Assembly: GCA_001600455.1 (NCBI GenBank)
Contig: BCKC01000007.1
Coordinates: forward strand, 1,428,019-1,492,018
DNA from: Endocalyx cinctus
Taxonomy: Eukaryota > Ascomycota > Sordariomycetes > Amphisphaeriales > Apiosporaceae
DNA length: 64,000 nt
Reading direction: 5' to 3'
The translations under genes and the position numbers were made by a program. Below, one piece after another: positions 47,387-57,652 of this stretch. Numbering within the stretch: position 1 is the first letter of the stretch; each line of letters begins with the position of its first letter. Under the pieces are notes generated by a model, which worked only from the letters and a program-made list of their open reading frames with translations, was not told the origin of the DNA and ran no database searches.

Positions 47387-49521
47387 TTATACATCATCTT
47401 CAAGGTATCGGTAGGCAAACTTGAAGTCGGCCTTTCTGCGGTTCATCCTACACTCGTGTTAGTATATAGGGCACGAATTAAGAAGAGGCGGAGGGTATTT
47501 ACCAAGTCGATTCGTAATCAAAGAAACGGTAGGTTCCCTGTTCGAACTCTTCCGTTATACTCTTTGGTTCTTCGTGACGTTGAAACCATGTTTGGTACTG
47601 TTTGTGGAATCGCCAACTCTGGTCTTTCAGTGCCTTGGCCGCTAGGTACTGCTGATACGTTCCTTGCTTGTAATAGAAAACATAGAATAGCGTATCGGGT
47701 TCAATTCTCGAGTACAATCGGGGGTCGTCGAATATCGGCAGCGGTTCTTGAGGATACCCGGACGCGGATGGATATCGTACGTCTGGCCTGTATGTTCGCG
47801 GAGGCTCCGAATCGCAGGTGTCTATGACATTAAGATTGGCCTGAGATGCCGCCATCATTCGCATATGCGATGTTGAGTTCATTGGTAATGTTCGCTTCTT
47901 GGTGACTTCGTAGGAATCTACAAGATCTTGAAGAACCGAAGGAAGGTGATATATAGATTCCTCTTCCTTGTCTTCTTCTTCCACTGCCTTGACACCATTT
48001 GAGACACCATTGGCGTGCGATCCTATGCCATAACATTAAAAAAACGTGCAAATAACAGGAGAAAAATAATTCTGTGATAAATACCTTTGCCATTTGTATC
48101 TGACGTCTCTCCCACGGCCGGAGCTTTGCTTGAAGATTTGGAAGAAGCTTTGTCTCCCTTCTTCGAAGTAGTCGCGGCGGAGATAGCCTGGGTCTGTTCC
48201 GGGGCCTTCGGTTCCGTTGAAGGGATCGTAAGAGACCCTGGCTTTGGTTCTGACGGAGCCGGTTGTATAGAGACCGTACTGGGAGAATTGGCCGCGCTCG
48301 ATCTCGCGGCGGGCACGCTCGGCGGAAGAGGGGAAATCCCGACGGGGTTAGGCGTTGGCTGCGCACCAGGTGGTGGTGGGAGCGGCGCAATACCGACGTT
48401 GTTTTTGTCGCTAGCGGCCGCGGCCGCGGCAGCCGAGGCGTACTTCAAACCTTCCCCTGCTGGACGCTGTGGAAGGGACGCGGGTTTCATACTAGCACCG
48501 GAACTGCTTCCGTTCGGAGTGTTCGCCAGGGGGTTATGTAACGTCGCCAATGTTGGAAGTGGTGATCTCAGCTGTCCGGATGGTCGCCGAGTAGCAGCAG
48601 CCGCAGCATCGGTGACACTCTTTGCCTTAGCACCAGGTATACTTCCAGATCTTGATTCTGGTTCCACAACCTCCTCTTGCACCGACTGGTTATCTTGCGA
48701 AGAGCCCTTGTCGTTTTCTTGGGGTATGCCGTATACGTCTTCTTCGTCTTCTAAGTGGAGATCGTCGTAGATTCCTTCGTCGTCCATGAAGTCGTCATTC
48801 ATGCTATCGGACACGTAGTATTTGATGCTCTCCATGATATCGTTGATCTGATCAGGCTCGACGCCGCCGTTCTCAAGCGATCGCCGAGCCAACTCCAGCT
48901 TTGATTGATGCCATTTGTGCTTCTCGATAAAATCTTCGATGGCGGCAATCCGTTCCGCCTTGGGGCCATGGTTTTTGCCTTTCTTTAATGTGGCTTGTAT
49001 TGATTCGCTCTCGGCTTCGAGCGCCTCAATCTGCTGTTCTAACTCGTCGACGGTATTGCTAAGAAATTCGCTGGCTTCCACCTTGGCTTGTTCTTTGGGA
49101 TCGAGTTTCGCGGCGGCAGAAAGACCCTCTTTCGAGTAGGCCTTCGTCTTCATTGCTTTCTCTACAGCCTTGAACCCCTCCATTTTCTAAATCGTACGTA
49201 AATATATCAGTAACTTCCGCTATACTTTTTTTAGGTTATTACTAGTGGTTGATTTCCATGACGGACCGTTTCTATAAGCTTTCGATGCTCCAATAAGGGA
49301 GCCTTATCCTTGATGTCATTGCTTGCGGCCCATGTCTTCACCTGATCACGCATTCGTTGTAATTTCTTAATTTCTCGCTTGAGATTGTCCTCGAGCTTCT
49401 CCTTCTGTGCTGGATTATTCGATTGCTCGATCTTTTCATAGATAGCGTCGAACTCTGCACATCCTTCGGCAATCTTCTTGAAGGTCTTATCTATTTCTTG
49501 CTGTAATTTTCGTTGCGCCAT
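47387..49521 (-). CDS. NOT3: CCR4-NOT complex subunit NOT3/NOT5
   Basis: Scaffold and regulatory subunit of the CCR4-NOT deadenylase, acting in mRNA decay, translation coupling and transcription. Four exons: 49521-49267, 49186-48085, 48022-47503 and 47447-47387; 645 residues. The N-terminus ([17 protein letters not shown]) starts the long coiled-coil Not3 domain of about 230 residues, containing [12 protein letters not shown] and [11 protein letters not shown]. Then an acidic segment, a Pro/Ser/Ala-rich linker, and the C-terminal NOT box with [20 protein letters not shown] and a conserved ending [15 protein letters not shown]. The last exon is only 61 nt; missing it would truncate the protein at a conserved W. 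The exon-1 donor is GTCCGT, unusual, but the junction recreates the expected [12 protein letters not shown]. Symbol follows animal and general usage; yeast names are NOT3/NOT5. Confidence 0.95.
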
Positions 49522-50639
49522 GATGTTTGAGCTTATTCAGGATCTACCTGAATATATCGGCTACGGTGATTAGGTTATATTTGAACAGTGATGATGGGAA
49601 GTATAAAGCGACAATGGAAGGTACGGTTTTTGTTTTATCGTATTGCCTATCTGAAAGAAAAAGGGAGAGTTGAGTTAGTTGTGCTGTTAAGACCAACAAA
49701 TCAAGGTGGCGTGGCGCGGTGTAAAACATCCATGGATCGGACTCGATTGAATACTTCAGTATGCAATAGAGAATCAGATGTGATAGAAGAAAGACCTTAC
49801 TTACTAGGCAACAATAATCAATACACGGAATAGATTAATACTTTAAAGAGAATCCCACTCTGATTGTTTACGTGGTGTATTTTAATGGCAGGTGAATTGC
49901 TAGGTTAGAAGGCTGAATTCAATAATTCAGTACAAGTAAGCAGGCGACTATGCAGCTACTGTAAAAATAGCCTTGGCAGTACGTATTCCCCTTATATTCA
50001 CGTTAATGATGATGCCGATTGAGCTTTTTTGCTGTTATTTTCTTAATTAATGCCTTATCGGCTTGTCGGGATAGGTACAGATGGATTGCAGTGTCATCGG
50101 GTCGCCAAAATAAACAGATACCCGTATTCTTGCACTTAACGCGGCGGCAGATTATGTACTTTTAAAACTCGCGTCTCGCTTAAACATCCGGATCCAGCTG
50201 TTGACGGCCTGTACCTCTATCCCAGAAAGCCCAGAGTTTGTGTACTCTACTATTACCTACGTGCTAGGCTGCTAGGGTACTACGCTAGGTGCTTACCTAG
50301 GTCGCCTGGTCGCTAAATACTTACTTACTAAATTTCATTACTGAAGTTATCACAGCCGAAATACTATCAGTATTACCACAAGCAATCAATGTTTTTTTTT
50401 TATAAAGTATTTAAGTACATAACTACTAAGTACCCAGGTATTACTACCCATGTGAATGCACATAGCCACGATAGGACATACTGTAAGGTCAATCATGAAT
50501 AACTTTTTTTTCTCTTAGTTTGTTTGCCTGCATAGATAAAAACCTGCATATATGTAGGCTTAGAAAAGAGGGCGAGAAATAAGAGATCTTCACTAAGGGG
50601 TGTTATTTTCAAACCAAAAAAAGGGGGGTCGCTTCAATA
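49522..50639. other. Divergent promoter between NOT3/5 and the tRNA deacylase gene
   Basis: AT-rich. Contains a cluster of CTAGG/ACCTAGG motifs (about 50260-50305) and poly-T runs. No gene seen. Confidence 0.5.
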
Positions 50640-51756
50640 ATGAAGGGTGAGTCAAAATCAGATATTTCAGCCAGTGCCCTGCAGCCCGGCATCTTTCTCT
50701 TCCTTAATGCTTATTCTTTGTTCATACGTTACGCAAAAATAAAATAAAATAAATGCAGCCATCCTGCAGCGAGTTCTGTCTGCCTCCGTTACGGTGGATA
50801 AGCAGCTAGTCTCATCTATTGGTAAAGGAGTGCTGGTCTTCGCTGCCGTCGCCCCCGGGGATACCAAAGCCTCGGCCGACACCCTCGCGGAAAAGATTTT
50901 GAAAATGAAGTTTTGGGACGACGAAGCTGGTGGTCGGGTATGAAATATTGAGCCTGATGCTCCTTTCTTTTTTTTTTTTTTTTTTTTTTTACTCGCCTTT
51001 TCCCGCCTACTTTTACATCCCGCGTTTGTTGAGGGGTACGGGGGGCTCTCGCCGCTTTATAATGTCTCGTGCGCACATCTTAGCCCCTTAGTAACTAATA
51101 ACAACCAGTGGAAAAAAAGTGTTAAAGACATAGACGGTGAGGTTTTATGCGGTAAGTTACGACAGAGAAAAGAAAAAGAGACCCCAGCCCCCAATCGCCC
51201 CCCCTTTCTAGCTTCTGCATGTATACATAGCGGCAACGTGTATCATGCGTATGTACCTACCCAGCCTTGCCGTTACTAACCTATAACCACAAACCAGTTT
51301 CGCAATTCACCCTTTTAGCCTCCACCAAGAAGGGCTCTAAGCCCGATTTCCACGGGGCGGCAGGTGGAGATGAGGCCCGGGAATTGTACCATTACTTCGT
51401 CGAAAAGGTTCGGCAAGGATATTCGACGGATAAGGTGAAGGACGGCGTCTTCCAGGCTATGATGGAAGTTGCATTGGTGAACGATGGCCCTGTCAGTAAA
51501 AAAAATGGCCTGATGATGCTCTTTTTTTTTTTGTAAGCAAACAAGTGCTTCGATACTGACTCCATTGCAGGTCACATTGGAGATGAATACTACTCCACCA
51601 CCGCCACCACCTGTACCAGCCCTTGCTTCTGCGAAGTCTGGTCCCTCAAAACCTGCTTCTTCAAAGTCCACCTCTAAAAGGTCTACCAAAGCTGCTCCTC
51701 CTCCTGCTGGTGGTGGTGCTGCTCCTCCCACTCCGGAACCATCTATAGCAGGTTAA
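50640..51756 (+). CDS. D-aminoacyl-tRNA deacylase (DTD family)
   Basis: Hydrolyses D-amino acids mischarged on tRNA (and probably Gly on tRNA-Ala), a cytosolic proofreading homodimer. Five exons: 50640-50646, 50759-50937, 51109-51151, 51298-51491 and 51571-51756; 202 residues. The first exon is only 7 nt (ATG AAG G) and joins at 50759 to give MKAILQRVLSASVTVD, the expected N-terminus; the upstream frame of exon 2 has a stop, so a start upstream in that exon is excluded. The DTD signatures SQFTLL (78-83) and a cross-subunit GP motif in NDGPVT (138-143) are intact, the latter built over the last junction. Past about residue 148 there is a ~55-residue Pro, Ala, Lys and Ser-rich tail (PPPPPP then SKSTSKRSTK), not part of the core fold, probably disordered and basic. 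Confidence 0.94.
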
Positions 51757-52238
51757 TGACACATAAAGAGCAGTGCGTTTAACAATCACAACTTCTATAG
51801 AAAACTCCCAATGCACAACGTTCCATGAAGGATCGCAGGAAATAGTGTTTCAATATAATGTAATATAGAGAGGGTATCAAATAGAAAAGACTTAATATGC
51901 GACCTAATGAAGCATAACGAAGGGAGCCGAACGAACAGTGCGAATAAAAACCCTTCCAAAAACAAGAATCTGCTGGGTAGTCCGTATCCTCATTATCAAC
52001 GTTAAAACATGATAATTAACGCCGTTGAAAGGGAAACAAAGAAGAATAATTTCATGAGGGGGTATTCCGTCGCCATAGTGATCCTTCGTCATCGTCTATA
52101 GACCTCAAAAAACAATGCCAAAATGCACGCATTTCCCATCCTAACCATTCCTATAATTAATTTGCGTAACTTGGTCCACTTAAAGATTCTGGACTGAATA
52201 TAATAATTCATAATCATCACGAGCATGGACGAATCCGA
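51757..52238. other. Intergenic between convergent genes
   Basis: 3' flanks of the tRNA deacylase and Yippee-like genes. Nothing recognised. Confidence 0.55.
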
Positions 52239-53330
52239 TTAAACGCCGCTCTTCTTCGGTCGACGGTTCACCTTACGAGCCCGTCTCTTAGCGACTATTT
52301 CGGAGTCCCAGGTGCCGGCGAACAAATCCTCGCACTCGTCTTCGTCTTCCGAGTCAAAGACAACGACATCATCATCCTCTTCTTCTTCATGCTCATGCTC
52401 GTGTTCGCGCTCCTGGTCCGGTAGCGCCGCCGCCGCTTCATCGGTCTTTTTCGACTTCCTCGTCGACTTCGAGATCAATTTCCACCGACGCTCCTTCCTA
52501 CTACCGACCTTCTCCATCTCGAGCTCGGGAACCTCGTTGACGGCCGCGGCCGCGTCGGAGTCGTCCCCGTCGACCTCCTCCCAGCTCCGGTAATCGACGC
52601 ACCGCTGCGTCTCGAGTATGAACTTGCCGACCTTGTACTTCTGCGACTCCTCCTTGGCGTCGACGTACTTCCAGCCCACCTTGGCGTGGCACGTCGCGCA
52701 CGTTATATCCGCGACCACGTGCGAGCCCGTCACCAGGAGTCTCGTCTCCGAGCGTCCGACTTTGACGTTGATCAGATCGGGCTGTCGTTGGGCCGAGGGT
52801 TTCGCGCCGCCCGAACCGACCGCGGGCGAAGCGGGAAGCGGGGGCGCGACGAGGTACGCGCGGCCGTACCGGCCCGTGAACCCTTTGCTCACGATCTGGG
52901 ACGCGAGCGCGAAGTCGGTGCCGCAGGTCGAGCAGCGGATCGTGTCGGGGTGGACGCGCGCGAGCCTGGCCGGCTTCGCGTCGCGGGAGGCGTCCGCGAC
53001 CGCGGACCACGAGGGCGAACGTCGACGTCCGAACACGAAGGGCCGGGTCTTGTCTCGCGATGGGAAAGGGAACGTCGACGAGGGTAACGAGAGTCGCGAC
53101 GGCGTCGGCGGGCTCTCGGCGATGGCCGATTCCGTGGGCGACGCGCTCAGCGACGGAGATTGTTGTTGTTGCTGCTGCTGCTCGTCGACTCCGGAATGGT
53201 TCGGGCCTGCGCTCTGGCGACGCCCGCGAAAGGGTCGGGATAAGCTGGGAAGTAGGTATGCGGGAAACTTGGGTGCTGCATTTGTAACCGGCGGTGGAGA
53301 CGGTACGTCATTTAACATCATAGATAACAT
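52239..53330 (-). CDS. Yippee-family zinc-binding protein with long flanking extensions
   Basis: Single exon, 363 residues. The Yippee/Mis18-type fold is recognised in the centre: a CSTC pair (C133/C136) opening IRCSTCGTDFALASQIVS and FTGRYGRAYLV, then a second pair CATC (C211/C214) in the block DITCATCHAKVGWKYVDA, and a KYKVGKFILETQ stretch. These four cysteines would form the single zinc site. Canonical Yippee proteins are about 100-120 residues; here an N-terminal arm of ~125 residues (poly-Gln at 51-57, Ser/Pro-rich) and a C-terminal arm of ~110 residues (acidic EHEHEHEEEEDDDVVVFD, then a basic KRRARKVNRRPKK ending) are added. A 30-residue insertion also separates the two CxxC halves. Role is unclear; Yippee proteins are implicated in ubiquitin-linked and chromatin or division processes, which is family knowledge only. 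Confidence 0.88.
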   Translation of the reverse strand: MLSMMLNDVPSPPPVTNAAPKFPAYLLPSLSRPFRGRRQSAGPNHSGVDEQQQQQQQSPSLSASPTESAIAESPPTPSRLSLPSSTFPFPSRDKTRPFVFGRRRSPSWSAVADASRDAKPARLARVHPDTIRCSTCGTDFALASQIVSKGFTGRYGRAYLVAPPLPASPAVGSGGAKPSAQRQPDLINVKVGRSETRLLVTGSHVVADITCATCHAKVGWKYVDAKEESQKYKVGKFILETQRCVDYRSWEEVDGDDSDAAAAVNEVPELEMEKVGSRKERRWKLISKSTRKSKKTDEAAAALPDQEREHEHEHEEEEDDDVVVFDSEDEDECEDLFAGTWDSEIVAKRRARKVNRRPKKSGV

Positions 53331-55859
53331 GTTTGGCAGTTTTTTTTTTTTTTTAAACCGGCCTTTGGTACACCTTTTTTTTCTTTTATNTATAATTTTT
53401 TTTTTTTTTTAAAAAAAAAAAAAAATTGTGTAAATCGGATGAAACTATTACCATCACAGTCTTTGAAAACAAAGTTATCTAATGACGAAGAGAAAAAAAA
53501 AAATTGGCTTGATATTGCTCATGCAATGTGCATAAGGTTGGTCGTATGAGTCGGTCTACAAGACAACTCAGAATTGCCCCGCAATTTTGTCAACGTGGGG
53601 GAATAGGAGCTTTGTAAAGAAGATATATGATTTAATAAAAAAATAAAAGAAGAAAGGAAAAGGGAGATCTTCAACATGCAGTGTCACGACTAATTATCCT
53701 ACTTAGCGTATTTCACATTATTCTACCGTCTTCATTTGTTATCCGGGAAAGGCGGAAGTTTCAAGAGATTTCTTCTATATGTATATGAATGAAAAACAGA
53801 GAAGGAAAAAAAAAGTTGTTCCCGTGGTCAACTTATTACTGGTACCCGTGGACTATCCAGCATTTTCCAATGTTATCTAACTAAAGAAAGGGTCGCCCTT
53901 ATCGCTTTGATCAAGGGTCTTTGCACGAGGTCAAGGAGGAGAGCTTTATCGCTGCCCAAAACTTTGGAAGTATACTCCGTAATATTCTAACTTATAGACT
54001 TATAGACTTATTTAGTTACTTTAAGTATTAAGTAAACTACTGCATTCCTTTCAAAAGACATGAATGAATAGATTGGCTGACATAACTTGGCGTTTTTGTT
54101 AGCGGTATCCAAAGCTGCCAGCTTCTACGGCTATGCAGCTAAGTACTGATAATAATGTATCGAGCCGTCTAGATTATCCGCTACCTAGACATGGTCGGTG
54201 GCTGCTGTCAGCGTGACTCTTGTTATATTTTAGTGATACCCTACGTGCTTACGTCCCCTATGTCTTACGTACTAAGTGGTATAAAAATCCAACCATACTC
54301 GCACTACTATGCACTGGAATCAGATAGGGTGAATAGGAGAAAATACCTTGCAGCATCGTACATATATACCTAGGGTACGTGTTCGTCTTACACGTATGTT
54401 ACTGATAGTCTGATAGTGTAGTGTCGAAAATGAGCACTGGCCGCCGGTCTTATCCGAAACTTGAAAGCCCAAACACACAAAAGACACTTCCGCCTACCGC
54501 CGATAGTAATCACGCTGACGGACTGAGTTACGGCAAAAATATCTTCTGTATACCGAAATGGATACCCGTGGATGTACGTACATACATAGTAGTATATGCA
54601 TATTAAATCTATTACGGATACGATATTCGCTTATATAATCTAACGGGGTGGTCTGATGGATAGTATGAAGATCTAAATTTTGAAAATTTGGGGAGTTATC
54701 AGTCAACTCCGCTTCAAGCATAAGCCGATACAGCCGTCGCTTTTAAATTTTAGTATTGAGACAAGGAATAACCATGCCAATAAGTAATCGGTAAATACTG
54801 TACATACTAAGGTCTTTATTTTACAACTAAAGGAAGATTGTAAAACATAGAAACCCCGGGACCATTCTTCTTAGTCTACCTCAAACGACCAAAACAAATA
54901 CAGTGTCATACTAGGTAGGCCTGGTAGGTACATGAATTCCATCCATGGATTTACATACGCTACACAGCACCAGAGTACTTATGTATGATAAGATGCCGAG
55001 GGGGTCAATAATTGACAAGATTCGGTTAGAATGTCAGACGATGGTAATACATATAAACGATTGTCCAATTATCGCCGAATATACGGTTCTCTTTGTACGA
55101 TTATATCCAATATATGCACAAGAATAGTAATTCTACGATTATCAAAGGAACAAAAGTATGGCATGTGACTTGAAATATAATGCGGGGAGTAAAATTGAAA
55201 GATTTGATTGGTTTTAAATCTATTGAATTCCTAACACTTTTTCTGTGCAAGACCCTTCTATTCTGGCCGTTTCCAGATTCCGGTCGCTTTCTTGTATCTC
55301 CTTTACACAGTAGGCGGCTAGACTCGTATCCATATGGATCTATTTAGGTAGTTTTGTACCCCGTGGATACTTTCTAGGTAGATAAAGTGAGCACTGTAGG
55401 CAGTGTAAGCAAGTTGTAAGGTAAGCCACAAAATCTTAACACGCTATAGTCAATTGCGTATCTATTGGTCCATTTTTTTAATCTTTTTTTTTTTTTTTCT
55501 TTACTCTACTTTAGACCGACCTTTCTATCTCCCATATTTGGTTAATTCCCATCTTGTTTTCTTTTTTCTTTTTTAATTCCTCTCTTCCCTAAACTTCGCC
55601 TCTTATCTTCTTTTATCATTAAAGAATTTGATTTTATTCTTTACTCTGACTTAGACAGGATTGCAGTCAAACATCAACCTAGATCTACAGTAAAATAAAG
55701 AAACAAAGAGTTACAAACCAAAAGTCAAAAGAACAAAATCGACTTCAACCCGTTGATTGACTCGCTGATTCATATTCTCCCCACTCTCAAGAAACAAATA
55801 AATCCCCTTTTTATTTTATTTTATTTTAAAAAAGTAAACCCTGGATTCCATCAGAAGTC
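53331..55859. other. Divergent promoter region, AT-rich, with an ambiguous base
   Basis: About 2.5 kb between the Yippee-like gene (minus) and the antizyme gene (plus). Poly-T then poly-A (53397-53424) with an N at 53390, one TACTCCGTA copy (53973-53981), several CCTAGG or CTAGGTA motifs, and pyrimidine-rich tracts before the antizyme start. No gene supported. Confidence 0.5.
53390..53390. other. Ambiguous base (N)
   Basis: Single undetermined base inside a T-rich homopolymer stretch upstream of the Yippee-like start. Confidence 0.95.
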
Positions 55860-56915
55860 ATGGCGCCAATGAATCACAATTCCAGTAGTAGTAGTAGTAG
55901 TAATTACTATGGCGAGGTCGCTGCCCGTCAGGTCAACATCCTCGCCAGCTGCTACCTCGTCGACCCCGCCGCCTCGCTGAAGGGCTTCCACTACTGCACT
56001 ACCGGCGCCGCAGGGGCCGAGTGGTATTCCTGAGGTCCCTATCTCAGGATTACCCTCCCCTCCGTCAAGTCCCCCCCTCGCGGCCATCACGCCGTCCAAC
56101 GAGCTCGCTCTTCAGCCCAGGTCCAAGAAGAGCGGCGCCCGCAGCAGCGACTACTTCAGCGGTAGCCGCAGCCGCCGAGGGGGGGCAACATTTCAGATCA
56201 GGGAAGAATGTGAGAGGTTCTTCTGCGAGACCATGAAAGCCGTGTTCCAAGGTGAGCGGAACACGGCCTGTAACGGCTCCTGCCTGACTGGTGTTTATCA
56301 TCAACAAAATAACCAACATCGTCAACCATATCAACAACGTCAACATCATCATCAACATCAAACTTGCGAACTCACGCCGCCTCCTGAAGACGATTACGAC
56401 ATGCTTCCGACCCCGCCGTCTTCCTTCTCGGACTCCGCTATCCACATCCCTAATTCGATTTCGTCTTCCTTGGTTTCAGTCGGGGAATGGATGGAAATTT
56501 GGGATTACGCGGGAGGTGCTAGTTTCCGAGCTTTCGTCGCCGATGAAGGAAACGAGAAATCGCTATTCGCCTTCTTCGACAGCGGACTCGTCGGCCGAGA
56601 CCTTAAGCAAGCGTACGTTCAATATCATTACTTCCTTAATTTTCCCTCCATCATCCGTACCCCTTTCATAAATAGTTTTGCTAACCTTCAAATTTTAATA
56701 CTTATAGACTTATCGCTTTAATGGAATTGGCCGAGCTCCCGTTGGGTTGTACTCGTATCGTCATCTGCGTCGATCGTCTGATGCCGGAAGACTATGCGAA
56801 AACACTGATGAAGAGCTTGCAATGGGTCGGCTTCGAGCTGACCACTCTGGACCACTGGGCCAAAGACATCGACGTCGTCAGCGACAAATGGCTGTTCATG
56901 GGCATGGAGGTGTAA
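55860..56915 (+). CDS. Ornithine decarboxylase antizyme, +1 programmed frameshift
   Basis: Antizyme binds ornithine decarboxylase, blocks dimer formation and sends it to the proteasome; it also curbs polyamine uptake. ORF1 (55860-56033) is 57 codons from an ATG to a TGA. ORF2 starts in the +1 frame at 56032, giving segments 55860-56030, 56032-56612 and 56708-56915 (intron 56613-56707), about 319 residues. The shift site reads TAT TCC TGA, the same TCC-TGA used by animal and fission-yeast antizymes. ORF2 ends in the family hallmark: ALMELAELPLGC, RIVICVDRLMPED, a KSLQWVGFELTTLDHW block, DVVSDKWLFMGMEV. A His/Gln-rich low-complexity stretch (about codons 56290-56370) lies upstream; a GTGAGC donor at 56251 and an AG at about 56388 could in principle excise it in frame. 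Polyamines would promote the frameshift, closing a feedback loop. Confidence 0.93.
56028..56033 (+). promoter_or_regulatory. +1 ribosomal frameshift site (TCC TGA)
   Basis: Codon 57 TCC (56028-56030) is followed in frame by TGA (56031-56033). Skipping the T gives GAG GTC CCT, and the +1 frame is then open through to the antizyme domain. The downstream base is G, as in TGAG. No obvious pseudoknot was found by eye. Confidence 0.9.
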
Positions 56916-57652
56916 TAAACTTCTTCGCTTCAGAACTCCATCTACCCTCGAATCACGGAATATCGTTATAATTTTTCTACATTCGTTCGCTTTATTTACG
57001 CATCGCCAGCAATGAGCAGGAGAGTTTTATGAGACGTTCTTGTTACGTGCATTTGAAAGTCGGGGTGTCGTTTCGTCTGCTTCGGAGTTTTCGGGAGTAC
57101 GGTTGCATTCAGTTGTTGCATATGTCCGAAGTTGATATTTTGATTTGCTATCACTGGCTTCTCGTTTTTATTTTATTTTTAACTGTATTACGACATCTTT
57201 ACCGTCGATGGGAAAAAACAAAAGGTATATCAAAAGCATCCAAGCACTTGAAAAAGATTGCATACTTAGAAGATTGCGGGAAAAAAAGATATATAGTACG
57301 ACTTCGTTGCAAAACGAGTCAAGCTCAGCTTAGTGTTACTCTTTCGTCCATTTCGGTAAATACATTGTTACATTCTATACTCTACTTTTTTTTTTCTCGG
57401 GTTTTCACTTCTTATCATCCGAACCGTAAATGATAATACATGTCTGTTCGCAATATCCTCCAGCTCTACCTTCTTGTAATAATAGCTTAAAGAAGAAAAA
57501 TGAAAAGTTTAAGATAGGTATTAAGTAAACCCATTATAAATCACAACGCTTTCACCCTTCTAATAGTTTTTTTTTTTCTTTATGATGGTGATAATAATGG
57601 CGACAGCGATGTCTTCTTTTCTCGCCCCCTCCCCTCCTTACCTCTCCACTTA
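56916..57652. other. Intergenic between convergent genes
   Basis: 3' flanks of antizyme and HIS7. One 135-codon frame (57029-57433) has no conserved features, and I treat it as chance or 3' UTR. Confidence 0.55.

Noticed and set aside
56031..56033. TGA in antizyme as a sequencing error or pseudogene mark
   Set aside because: The exact TCC-TGA shift site, the intact +1 frame and the conserved C-terminus favour programmed frameshifting.
57029..57433. 135-codon frame after antizyme
   Set aside because: No conserved feature, AT-rich, probably 3' UTR or chance.
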